Below, piece by piece: positions 22,350 to 28,265 of a DNA stretch of 28,474 nucleotides. The position numbers and the translations under genes were made by a program. The stretch spans positions 1 to 28,474 of IMG/VR virus record IMGVR_UViG_3300048597_000176. The stretch is one strand, 5' to 3'. Position 1 is the stretch's first letter; every line of letters begins with the position of its first letter. The notes beneath the pieces are model-generated. The model saw only the letters and a list, made by a program, of their open reading frames with translations, ran no database searches and was not told where the DNA came from. This stretch comes from a virus.

Positions 22350-23092
22350 TCACGAGCGACAAGGGCCGCGCCCTGATCAAGGCCCATGAAGGCAAGCGGC
22401 TGGTGGCCTATCGCTGCCCGGCTGGCGTCTGGACCATTGGCTACGGGCACACATCGGCGGCGGGTGCGCCAGAGGTCAAGCCCGGCATGCGGATCAGCCA
22501 GATCGAGGCGGACGCCATTCTAGCGCGTGATCTGGAAGCCTTCGAGAAGGGTGTGCGCTCGCTGGTCAAGGGGCCGCTGACGCAAGGCCAGTTCGACGCG
22601 CTGGTGTCGTTCACCTTCAATGTCGGGCTGGGCGCGCTGAAGCGCTCCACGCTGCTGAAGCGCCTGAATGCAGGCCAGCACAAGGCTGTGCCGGCTGAGC
22701 TGATGAAGTGGACGCGGGCCGGCGGGCGTGAGCTGCCCGGCCTTGTGCGCCGCCGGCGCGATGAGGCTGAGCTGTGGCGCTCGCTCGATCCGGCGGCGAC
22801 CGGGGGCCGCGCCGATGCCGGCAACGTCGATGTGCCGGCTGATATCGCCAACCCCAAGCCGCTGATGCAGTCGCGCACGGTGGCCGGCTCCAGCCTGGCT
22901 GCCATGGGCGGTGTCGGCAGCATCGGCCTTGTGATTGCCGAAGCGCGCACGACGCTGGAACAGGTGCAGGGCCAGCTGAGCACGGGCACGATCATCGGCC
23001 TGGTGATCGGCGGGCTGATTGTGGCCGGGGCGCTGCTGGCGCTCTATGCGCGCTGGGATGATGCGGGGCGGCCTCTGCCGTGGCGGTCGTGA
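22346..23092 (+). CDS. Phage lysozyme (GH24 muramidase) with C-terminal transmembrane anchor
   Basis: A 248-residue endolysin with a full AAGGAGG upstream. The T4-type catalytic arrangement is E15, C24 and T30, with exactly the T4 spacing (E11, D20, T26) and the signature TIGYGHT. Asp is replaced by Cys in YRCPAGVWT, a substitution known from other phage members of this family. The domain ends near residue 150. A linker follows (about 150-210), then a transmembrane segment TIIGLVIGGLIVAGALLALY at about 214-235 and a short basic tail. There is no N-terminal signal, so the anchor is at the C-terminus, which is unusual. It hydrolyses the peptidoglycan glycan strand at lysis. Start chosen at the ATGA overlap. 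Confidence 0.9.
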   Translation: MITSDKGRALIKAHEGKRLVAYRCPAGVWTIGYGHTSAAGAPEVKPGMRISQIEADAILARDLEAFEKGVRSLVKGPLTQGQFDALVSFTFNVGLGALKRSTLLKRLNAGQHKAVPAELMKWTRAGGRELPGLVRRRRDEAELWRSLDPAATGGRADAGNVDVPADIANPKPLMQSRTVAGSSLAAMGGVGSIGLVIAEARTTLEQVQGQLSTGTIIGLVIGGLIVAGALLALYARWDDAGRPLPWRS

Positions 23093-23337
23093 TCTGGTCG
23101 CTAAGCCTCAAGGCCCGGCTGCTGGTCATCGGCGGGCTGGTGCTGGGCATTGTCCTGGTGACCGGCGCGGTGGTCCACACCATTCGCAAACAGGGATATG
23201 AAGCCGCGTTGCGCGCTGTCGAGAAGGAGAACGCCAATGCTGTCAAATCTGCGACGGACGAGCGCAAGCGCCGTGAGCGTGAGTGCGCTCGCGATCCTGC
23301 TGTCTGCCTGTCAGACGCCTGGACCCGTGACGAGTGA
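23089..23337 (+). CDS. Inner-membrane spanin (Rz-like)
   Basis: An 82-residue protein starting with GTG in a GTGA overlap with the lysozyme stop; GTG at 23080 is a 3-codon longer option. One N-terminal transmembrane helix (ARLLVIGGLVLGIVLVTGAVV) is followed by a charged periplasmic coiled coil (AALRAVEKENANAVKSATDERKRRERE) and a short end with two Cys. This is the i-spanin layout. It fuses inner and outer membranes at the end of lysis together with the o-spanin encoded inside and beyond it in another frame. Confidence 0.82.
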   Translation: MIWSLSLKARLLVIGGLVLGIVLVTGAVVHTIRKQGYEAALRAVEKENANAVKSATDERKRRERECARDPAVCLSDAWTRDE

Positions 23338-23455
23338 AGCGGCCTGCCGGGTGTTCCGGCCTATCTCGTCGAGCAAGAATGACACTGTGCAGACCAGAAC
23401 CGAAGTCACCGGCCACAATGCCGTGGGCCGCAAGGTTTGTGGATGGACGCGATGA
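23237..23455 (+). CDS. Outer-membrane spanin lipoprotein (Rz1-like), overlapping the i-spanin gene
   Basis: A 72-residue lipoprotein with AAGGAG before the ATG at 23237. Its first 101 nt overlap the end of the i-spanin in another frame, the Rz/Rz1 type of arrangement. The signal peptide ends in lipobox LLSAC. The mature part has the pattern CRVFRPISSSKNDT, then TGHN and a closing Cys near the end (RKVCGW), which is common in o-spanin-like proteins of alphaproteobacterial phages and unlike the Pro-rich Rz1 of lambda. The frame is open further upstream to 23198, but without signal-peptide logic. Confidence 0.82.
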   Translation: MLSNLRRTSASAVSVSALAILLSACQTPGPVTSEAACRVFRPISSSKNDTVQTRTEVTGHNAVGRKVCGWTR

Positions 23456-23706
23456 ACATGCCGACCTTTGACCCGAAGATCAGCGCCGGCAACATTGTCA
23501 CCTGGATCATCGCCGGTTGCGGCCTGGTCGCAACCATCGTGTGGGTGCAGGCCGACATTCAGGCGCTGGCCAAGTTCGAGCAGGAAGCGCGATCCGACAT
23601 TCGCCAGCTGAAGGAACAGCGCGGTTCCGACCGCGAGGCTTTGCTGGAAATCAAGGGCGATATTCGCGTGATCCGCCAAATCCTCGAACCGCCTCGCGCG
23701 CGATAG
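23452..23706 (+). CDS. Small membrane protein with one TM helix and coiled coil (holin candidate)
   Basis: An 84-residue protein at the end of the lysis cassette. The start at 23452 overlaps the o-spanin stop (ATGA). An alternative ATG at 23443 has AAGG 7 nt upstream. The transmembrane helix is NIVTWIIAGCGLVATIVWV (about residues 12-30), followed by a charged helix (ALAKFEQEARSDIRQLKEQR). One TM helix with a cytoplasmic or periplasmic coiled coil is compatible with a class III-type holin or an accessory lysis protein. No other holin is evident in the cassette, so it is the main candidate. Confidence 0.6.
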   Translation: MNMPTFDPKISAGNIVTWIIAGCGLVATIVWVQADIQALAKFEQEARSDIRQLKEQRGSDREALLEIKGDIRVIRQILEPPRAR

Positions 23707-23709
23707 AAT
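23677..23709 (+). promoter_or_regulatory. Possible degenerate late promoter before the structured RNA
   Basis: TAGAAT (23704-23709) sits in a GCGCGATAGAAT context shared with the fibre promoter at 20629-20640. CAAATCCTCGAAC at 23677 matches the late-promoter upstream block in 9 of 13 positions, at the same 27-nt distance. It would start a transcript near 23716 that ends at the terminator 105 nt later. Confidence 0.35.
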
Positions 23710-23710
23710 T

Positions 23711-23823
23711 GGGCCTTGCGCCCTCAACCCGTCTGCCTCCGGGTGGGCTTAGCCGCGGCTCATGGTTGCGGCCCCTTGTGAGCCAACTGACCCGCCTGGT
23801 GCGTTCCGCCGGGCGGGTTTTTT
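23711..23823 (+). ncRNA. Candidate phage small structured RNA
   Basis: There is no open frame here. It contains serial hairpins: GGGC/GCCC (23711-23714 with 23720-23723), ACCCG/CGGGT (23727-23731 with 23740-23744), and GCCGC/GCGGC (23752-23756 with 23768-23772), the last extendable by GGG (23745-23747) with CCC (23773-23775). It ends in a T-tailed terminator at 23790-23823. With a -10-like box just before it, this has the form of a small RNA of about 105 nt between the lysis genes and attP. The alternative is simply the structured 3' end of the late message. Confidence 0.4.
23790..23823 (+). terminator. Intrinsic terminator of the late operon
   Basis: ACCCGCC (23790-23796) pairs perfectly with GGCGGGT (23812-23818), and six T follow (23818-23823). 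It ends rightward late transcription before the attachment site and the oppositely oriented integrase gene. It is the clearest rho-independent terminator in the window. Confidence 0.88.
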
Positions 23824-23884
23824 GCTGCTGATCACCATGGGCATGGATCGGTGCAGGATCGGTCAAAAATGATCATGTGGGAAC

Positions 23885-23993
<109 letters not shown>

Positions 23994-24019
23994 CTTCGGG
24001 GCGGCGCCTTGAAAAGGGC

Positions 24020-24053
24020 AGGCGACACCGGGCGACCGTCGCCTACGTCGCCT
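24020..24053 (-). terminator. Hairpin after the integrase gene
   Basis: Read on the minus strand, AGGCGAC and GTCGCCT (plus-strand 24047-24053 and 24020-24026) pair over 7 bp just beyond the integrase stop. Part of a tandem copy (GTCGCCT at 24038-24044) lies inside the loop. Three to four T follow (GCCCTTTTC). It probably terminates integrase transcription before attP. Confidence 0.5.
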
Positions 24054-24060
24054 AGTGTTC

Positions 24061-25296
24061 TCACGCTGTTCCAGCGCCGCCCTGTGCATCGAACCAGGCC
24101 ACCATCTTGGCAACCGCTGCGTCGGCCCGTTCGGGGTGATCGGCCAGATAATGTTTCAGGATCGCATGGATGCTGGCCAGCTCATGGCCGGTGATGCTGG
24201 CGACCTCAAACAGGTCGCAGCCGGCGCGGACCAGCCATGTCACAGCGGTATCACGCAAGTCCTGATCGCGCAGGCTGGCGACCGATGCCATGGGCCGGAT
24301 CAGCCAGCTGCCATCCTTGGCCGGGATGCCGTGCGCGGCGGCATGGCGGACCTCGGCGAACTCGTGCCGGTAGGTGTGTTCGTTGTAGGCCTGGCCGGTG
24401 CCGGGATGCACGACGATGGTGCCGGCGATGACCGGAACGGCAAAGGCCTGCTTGACGGCGCGGCTTTCCTCCAGCGCGGCCAGCAGGCGCGGGCTCTTGG
24501 GGATGGCAATCATCTTGCCGGTTTTCGACGTGCGCAGCGTGATCCGGGTTTCGGTGCGTCCGCCTTCGATCATGGCCAGCCGGTCGTTCTGGCGCTGCCC
24601 GGTCCATAGACCCAGCTCGATGGCAATCGCCATCATCGGCTTGCCCATGGCGCGCGCCGTGGCCAGCAGGTGCTCCATTTCCTCGGGGCTGCCGGCTCGC
24701 ACGCGCGGCGCAGGCTTCTTCATCCTGAGGCGCGAACAGGGGTTTTCCGGAAGGCGGACCGTGCCACGGTTCATGGCGTAGCCATAAGCGGCGCTCATGG
24801 TCCGGATCACGCCACAAGCCGTGGCCAGCCCTCGCTTGCGGCGCAGGCGCTCATACAGCTCGAACGCGATCTGCCGGGTGACGGCCTCTGCCGGTGCGCC
24901 ATACAATTCCGGATCGAAGGTCAGCAGGACGCGGGCCTTCTGCCGATAGTCGCGCACCGTGCGGGCCGGTTCGTTGTCGGCCTCCTTGGTCTGGCAATAG
25001 TCCTCGATCATCTTGCCAAGGCTGAGCCAGGCCTTGCGCGGCCTGATGCCGCCGGCGAGGCGCTTGCCGGCCTCGACGATGCCCCTGCGCCGGGCAATCT
25101 CCGGCTCGATGACATTGGTGATGAAGCTGCGGGCTTCCTCGGCGGTGAACCAGCGGCCATCCGGGTGGCGCAGTGCCTTGCCCTTCAGCTTCAGTTTTGT
25201 GTGGGCTGGCGAGGGACAATAGCGCGGCTGGTCGCCGGCCTTGCCGCCAAAGCGGATGAATTCGATCCTGATGGTGGCCACGGGCTTGCTCTCCAT
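24061..25296 (-). CDS. int: Tyrosine recombinase integrase
   Basis: A 411-residue integrase next to the tRNA-derived attP. The N-terminal ~90 residues are arm-binding type and 95-185 is a SAM-like core-binding domain (MIEDYCQTKEADNEPARTVRDYRQKARVLL). The catalytic domain has R235 (WTGQRQND), K258 (TSKTGK), R348 (QDLRDT), H371 (TGHE) and the nucleophile Y383 (KHYLADHP). The first histidine of the usual HxxR box is Q345, a known variant. It inserts the phage into, and with a directionality factor excises it from, the tRNA-Lys gene. No strong ribosome-binding site is seen. It is the last gene of a leftward operon with the two small genes upstream. Confidence 0.93.
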   Translation of the reverse strand: MESKPVATIRIEFIRFGGKAGDQPRYCPSPAHTKLKLKGKALRHPDGRWFTAEEARSFITNVIEPEIARRRGIVEAGKRLAGGIRPRKAWLSLGKMIEDYCQTKEADNEPARTVRDYRQKARVLLTFDPELYGAPAEAVTRQIAFELYERLRRKRGLATACGVIRTMSAAYGYAMNRGTVRLPENPCSRLRMKKPAPRVRAGSPEEMEHLLATARAMGKPMMAIAIELGLWTGQRQNDRLAMIEGGRTETRITLRTSKTGKMIAIPKSPRLLAALEESRAVKQAFAVPVIAGTIVVHPGTGQAYNEHTYRHEFAEVRHAAAHGIPAKDGSWLIRPMASVASLRDQDLRDTAVTWLVRAGCDLFEVASITGHELASIHAILKHYLADHPERADAAVAKMVAWFDAQGGAGTA

Positions 25297-25336
25297 GGTG
25301 ACGGGCTGGGAAAAAGCGGTGATCCGCGCCGGGCTG

Positions 25337-25579
25337 TCAAGCCGGCGGGCGGCAGCGCAGATGCTTGCGGCCAGCCTCGGTCAGCTGGACAATGGGTTCC
25401 TCCGGCCATTCGATCAGGCCAGCACGGTGCAGCGCATGGCCGACGCGATACTGGTAATGGCGCATGCGCGTCGGGCTGTGCAGCAGCAGCCGGCCACACC
25501 GACCGGTGTTGATCCGGAGCAGGCCGGCTGCCGCATCGTGGAGCACTTCCAGCTTGGTGGCATTGGCGACGCCGATCAT
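25337..25579 (-). CDS. Small hypothetical protein, possible winged-helix
   Basis: An 80-residue protein between the excisionase-like gene and the integrase. The start at 25579 is chosen for its ATGA overlap with the upstream stop and a GGAG signal. The sequence (KLEVLHDAAAGLLRINTGRC..., HRAGLIEWPEEPIVQLTEAGRKHL) has the helix-helix-wing look of a small winged-helix protein: the closing 'L-T-E-A-G-R' box is common in MarR/PadR-like DNA-binding folds. It could help control recombination direction. I do not recognise a specific family. Confidence 0.6.
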   Translation of the reverse strand: MIGVANATKLEVLHDAAAGLLRINTGRCGRLLLHSPTRMRHYQYRVGHALHRAGLIEWPEEPIVQLTEAGRKHLRCRPPA

Positions 25580-25842
25580 GGCGCGGCGCTCCGGCTTTCC
25601 AGATAGGCGGTCCACTGGCTGATCACGCCAGAGCCGCTGTTGTCATTGCCGGCCAGCACAGCGCCGGGCCGATCCAGCCAGGTCATCACGGCAGCGCGCG
25701 ACCAGAGCAGGCCCATGCCCGGCAGCGGCGGCGGGAAACCATTCTGCGCAGCCCATGCACGCCAGCGGCGGCGCACCGTGATGGGGCTGCGATGAAGCAG
25801 GGCGGCCAGTTCGGACAGGGGCAGGGTTGGCAGGGACTGCAT
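25576..25842 (-). CDS. Helix-turn-helix protein, excisionase/AlpA-like (candidate recombination directionality factor)
   Basis: An 88-residue protein, first gene of the integrase operon. Residues 8-60 (LSELAALLHRSPITVRRRWRAW..., GMGLLWSRAAVMTWLDR) show a MerR/excisionase-type winged helix: an N-terminal helix-turn-helix, then a wing with the phage-typical W and a closing helix. Such proteins bend DNA at att sites to favour excision. The start codon is only about 7 nt from an ATGCAT palindrome and lacks a ribosome-binding site, so translation is probably leaderless. The role is inferred from the fold and its linkage to int. Confidence 0.65.
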   Translation of the reverse strand: MQSLPTLPLSELAALLHRSPITVRRRWRAWAAQNGFPPPLPGMGLLWSRAAVMTWLDRPGAVLAGNDNSGSGVISQWTAYLESRSAAP

Positions 25843-25848
25843 AGGCGC

Positions 25849-25879
25849 AAATGCATATGCATTTCAGGCGGGTTGTCAA
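25849..25879 (-). promoter_or_regulatory. Integrase-operon promoter with overlapping operator
   Basis: On the minus strand TTGACA (25879-25874) and TATGCA (25857-25852) are 16 nt apart. A perfect 16-bp palindrome AAATGCATATGCATTT covers 25849-25864, across the -10 box. The same palindrome core lies in the early promoter at 26602-26615. The predicted start near 25845 leaves only a few bases before the ATG at 25842. Repression by the CI-like protein is the natural reading. Confidence 0.65.
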
Positions 25880-25897
25880 CAGCCTTGTGCGCCTGCC

Positions 25898-26563
25898 CTA
25901 ATGCATGGCGGCGCGGTGCCTGAACGTGCTGACGACAACACCCTTGACGATGATGTTCTGGTCATCGACCACGAGGGGCCGCGCCATCTGGCCATTGGCC
26001 GGCCCGGCCAGCAGGAACGGCGGTTGGAGGATGCGGAACAGGGTGTCAGCCCGGTTGCGCGGCCAGTCATAGAGCTGGGCGCAGACCAGATCGCCGGGCT
26101 GGGCACGCTCGTTCAGATCGACCAGAACGATGTCGCCGCTGCGCCAGCCAAGGGCTTCGAGCGCATGCGTGCGGAGCACGAACGGGGCCAGATGCGGGCG
26201 CGACACCTGCGCTGTGCGCAGGAAATCGGCAAAAACATCGTCCTTTTCGGCCATGTCGGGCTGCCAGTCCACGGCATCGGGCTCGTAAAAACCCGCAGCA
26301 GGCGGACGCGGCGCGGCGATCGGGCCGGACGCGACCAGGCCGACGACGCGCGCGATCGCATCACGGGTGCGCGCGCTCATGTCGTAGGGGTGATCGGGGT
26401 TGTGCAGGAACCGGGTGAGCGTGGTCTGGTTGACGCCGGCGCGGCGGGCAAGCTCCGTCGCTGTCCATCCGCGTTCGCTGAGGATGCCCTTCACCCACTC
26501 CCTGTCTGTGTCGCGCTGATCGCCCATGACGGGCAATGTGCGCCGGTAGGGCACATGAAGCAT
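25898..26563 (-). CDS. CI-like phage repressor with a LexA/S24-type C-terminal domain
   Basis: A 221-residue repressor with an XRE-type helix-turn-helix (WTATELARRAGVNQTTLTRFL) near residues 32-52. The C-terminal domain has the S24/LexA layout: an Ala-Gly pair in RPPAAGFY that could be the cleavage site, then RTHALEALGWRSGDIVLVDL, and an AQPGDLV strand. Where LexA-type proteins have the catalytic Ser-Met, this protein has Ala-Leu (THALEAL), so self-cleavage looks lost. I use ATG 26563, 10 nt after AAGGGA and inside the predicted transcript. An ATG at 26527 fits homologous N-termini equally well. It divergently faces the Cro-like gene across an operator region and would maintain lysogeny. Confidence 0.82.
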   Translation of the reverse strand: MLHVPYRRTLPVMGDQRDTDREWVKGILSERGWTATELARRAGVNQTTLTRFLHNPDHPYDMSARTRDAIARVVGLVASGPIAAPRPPAAGFYEPDAVDWQPDMAEKDDVFADFLRTAQVSRPHLAPFVLRTHALEALGWRSGDIVLVDLNERAQPGDLVCAQLYDWPRNRADTLFRILQPPFLLAGPANGQMARPLVVDDQNIIVKGVVVSTFRHRAAMH

Positions 26564-26585
26564 CAAGCAGTTGTCCCTTTGGCTC

Positions 26586-26622
26586 TTGACGACAATGCAT
26601 TAATGCATATGCATTCCATGCA
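26586..26622 (+). promoter_or_regulatory. Early promoter/operator region of the lysis-lysogeny switch
   Basis: Rightward: TTGACG (26586-26591), 16 nt, TATGCA (26608-26613), the same spacing as the integrase promoter. Leftward for the repressor: TTGTGC and TAATGC about 17 nt apart on the minus strand. Three overlapping palindromes fill the region: ATGCATTAATGCAT (26595-26608), AATGCATATGCATT (26602-26615) and TGCAT-TCC-ATGCA (26610-26622). They would serve as operators for the repressor and the Cro-like protein. Confidence 0.7.
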
Positions 26623-26646
26623 CAAGTGATTTGCAGGTGATTCGCC

Positions 26647-26880
26647 ATGGGCCATCAGGCCACCAGCCCGCCATGCGGGAAGCCGTATCTCGACGATCTG
26701 CTGGACCGTGCGCGCCGGCTGGGCGTGAGCCGTGCCAGGCTGTGCCGGCGGGCGGACGTTCACGAGGTCACGCTGGCGCGCACGATTGCCGGCAAGACCA
26801 AACCCAATGTCAGCACGCTCGAAAAGCTTTCGGGCGCGCTCGATGCCATCCAGGCCGAACGGAGCAAGGGCGATGAATGA
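26647..26880 (+). CDS. Cro-like XRE helix-turn-helix regulator
   Basis: A 77-residue protein, first gene of the rightward early operon, divergent from the repressor. Residues 14-65 form an XRE-type domain (LDDLLDRARRLGVSRARLCRRADVHEVTLARTIAGKTKP, then STLEKLSGAL). It is nearly all DNA-binding domain, as expected for a Cro-type antagonist acting at the same ATGCAT operators. GCAGG lies about 8 nt before the ATG. Its end overlaps the next gene by 8 nt. Confidence 0.78.
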   Translation: MGHQATSPPCGKPYLDDLLDRARRLGVSRARLCRRADVHEVTLARTIAGKTKPNVSTLEKLSGALDAIQAERSKGDE

Positions 26881-27145
26881 GACAGAAACGGTGCATGAAT
26901 GCGTGATCGACGGAAACCTGAAAGCCCTGATGGCCGAGGCGCTGATGCGGCGGCGGGCGCTGGATTACAGCATCGACCAGAACATCAGGGCGACGGCAGC
27001 GCTGTCTGATGCCGGGCTTGACGATGCCGAGGCGCTGATTGCGGCCATGGCCATGGTCGCGGATGGCCGGCTCGCCGATGTGGCCAAGCCGTTGCTGGAC
27101 CGGCTGATCGCGCTGGAGCTGATCACCGTCACGGTGAAGCTGTGA
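26873..27145 (+). CDS. Hypothetical early protein, helical
   Basis: A 90-residue protein whose start overlaps the end of the Cro-like gene; GGAGCAAGGG precedes the ATG. It is acidic and helical (NLKALMAEALMRRRALDYSIDQNIRATAALSDAGLDDAEALIAAM...). The C-terminal part (LADVAKPLLDRLIALELITVTVKL) is leucine-rich. No family recognised. Tight coupling to cro suggests an early regulatory or replication accessory role. Confidence 0.65.
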   Translation: MNETETVHECVIDGNLKALMAEALMRRRALDYSIDQNIRATAALSDAGLDDAEALIAAMAMVADGRLADVAKPLLDRLIALELITVTVKL

Positions 27146-27390
27146 CGGCGCGGCGCGGGCCGGGCTGGCCGTTCTGGTTCTTCGCCCTGATGACGCTGGG
27201 CCTGAGCGTGGAAACCACGTTCTGGCTGTGGCGCGGTGACTGGCTGATGGTCGCCTGCGGGTTTGTCCCGGCTGTCGCGGCTGCGGCTGTGAGCGTGTCG
27301 TATCTCGATGCGCCGTGTCCTGTGTTGTGTGTTGCGTGTGCGTCCGACCCTTCGCCGGAGAACCGCGATGCTGACCATCAGGACCGCTGA
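27142..27390 (+). CDS. Small membrane protein, two TM helices
   Basis: An 82-residue protein that starts with GTG in a GTGA overlap with the previous stop. Two hydrophobic helices are visible: WPFWFFALMTLGLSVETTFWLW and WLMVACGFVPAVAAAAVSVSYL. The C-terminal ~20 residues (CPVLCVACASDPSPENRDAD) contain three Cys and overlap the next gene by 23 nt. Function unknown; superinfection exclusion is one possibility for early phage membrane proteins, with no direct support. Confidence 0.6.
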   Translation: MTARRGPGWPFWFFALMTLGLSVETTFWLWRGDWLMVACGFVPAVAAAAVSVSYLDAPCPVLCVACASDPSPENRDADHQDR

Positions 27391-27595
27391 CGACTTCGCC
27401 ATGGCTGCCGAACAGGAGCAGCTGACCCGCAACCTTTCGATGCGCGCCGCGTTCGAGCGCATGCAGGTGGCCGATGCCAGCCGGCGTGTGATGGCCCGTT
27501 CGCTGGATGGGCGCATGCTCAAGGTGTCCGGCCTGACGCTGCACCTGCTTGGCACCACGGCGCTGATTGCACTGGCCTTCGGGGTGCCGGCATGA
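27368..27595 (+). CDS. Hypothetical protein with C-terminal hydrophobic helix
   Basis: A 75-residue protein with GGAG before the ATG at 27368. An acidic, helical N-terminal half (MLTIRTADDFAMAAEQEQLT, RNLSMRAAFERMQVADASRR) is followed by a hydrophobic end (VSGLTLHLLGTTALIALAFGVPA) able to cross a membrane. Its stop overlaps the next start (ATGA). No family recognised. With the preceding gene it makes a pair of early membrane proteins. Confidence 0.6.
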   Translation: MLTIRTADDFAMAAEQEQLTRNLSMRAAFERMQVADASRRVMARSLDGRMLKVSGLTLHLLGTTALIALAFGVPA

Positions 27596-27945
27596 GCGAA
27601 GATCAGGGCAGCGCGCCAGTGTTTCATGTCGGGCAGAAGGTGGTGTGCGTGGATGATCGCTGTCATGGGCGTTACTTGCCTCCCGGCTTTAGTTCAGTAC
27701 CCAATTTGCACGGGCTGACTGCGGGCCGCGTTTATACCGTGCGCCGCGTTGGATACATTGCTGGCAGTGACGTGTTCAGCATCTGGTTGCAGGAAATCAT
27801 ACGGCCAACGAAGCTGATATTTGGCATTACTCACGATGAGTTACCCTTTGCCGCCGCGCGCTTCCGCCCCCTCGTCGAGCGCAAGACCGACATCAGCATC
27901 TTCACGGCCATGCTCAACTCTTCGCGCAAGAAGGTGCCGGCATGA
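27592..27945 (+). CDS. Conserved-type hypothetical protein (SH3-like, RFRP...ERKTDISIFTAML ending)
   Basis: A 117-residue protein. The N-terminal part (FHVGQKVVCVDD, then LTAGRVYTVRRVGY) looks like a small SH3-like beta barrel. The C-terminus (RFRPLVERKTDISIFTAMLN) is a motif I recall as shared by many short alphaproteobacterial phage and chromosomal proteins of unknown function. The middle (about nt 27680-27840) is more AT-rich than its neighbours, perhaps recently acquired. Overlaps the next gene by 4 nt (ATGA). Confidence 0.72.
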   Translation: MSEDQGSAPVFHVGQKVVCVDDRCHGRYLPPGFSSVPNLHGLTAGRVYTVRRVGYIAGSDVFSIWLQEIIRPTKLIFGITHDELPFAAARFRPLVERKTDISIFTAMLNSSRKKVPA

Positions 27946-28265
27946 CCGGGCCGGATGACCTGGGCGCGGTGGCCTGGAGCGTGCCGGGCTTCGAGGGCAA
28001 TGACCGGGTGGTGCTGCGCTTCGAGGGCGAGCGCTTCCAGCTGCTGGAAGGCAAGCCGGGCCAGCTGAAACCGCTGTCGCCGCAACTGACCCTGCCCATG
28101 GCAATCGCACGGGCGCGCGAAATCTGCGCGGGCCGGCAGCCGGACAACCTGGGGCTGGCTGTCACGGCGCTGGCCGTGGCGCTGGTGGCGATGGCCGCAC
28201 CCTATGACGAGGACAAACCCCGGATGATGGCTGTGACGGGAGCGCCTGCCAATGTCAGCTTCTGA
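27942..28265 (+). CDS. Hypothetical early protein
   Basis: A 107-residue protein coupled by ATGA to the previous gene. A beta-rich N-terminal half (VAWSVPGFEGNDRVVLRFEGERFQLLEG) is followed by a helical part (LPMAIARAREICAGRQPDN) and a hydrophobic helix (LGLAVTALAVALVAMAAPY) near residues 70-88. Its last 14 nt overlap the next start. No family recognised. Confidence 0.6.
   Translation: MTGPDDLGAVAWSVPGFEGNDRVVLRFEGERFQLLEGKPGQLKPLSPQLTLPMAIARAREICAGRQPDNLGLAVTALAVALVAMAAPYDEDKPRMMAVTGAPANVSF

Noticed and set aside
23198-23236. Longer start of the outer-membrane spanin
   Set aside because: It would place a charged stretch before the lipoprotein signal peptide; the ATG at 23237 has AAGGAG.
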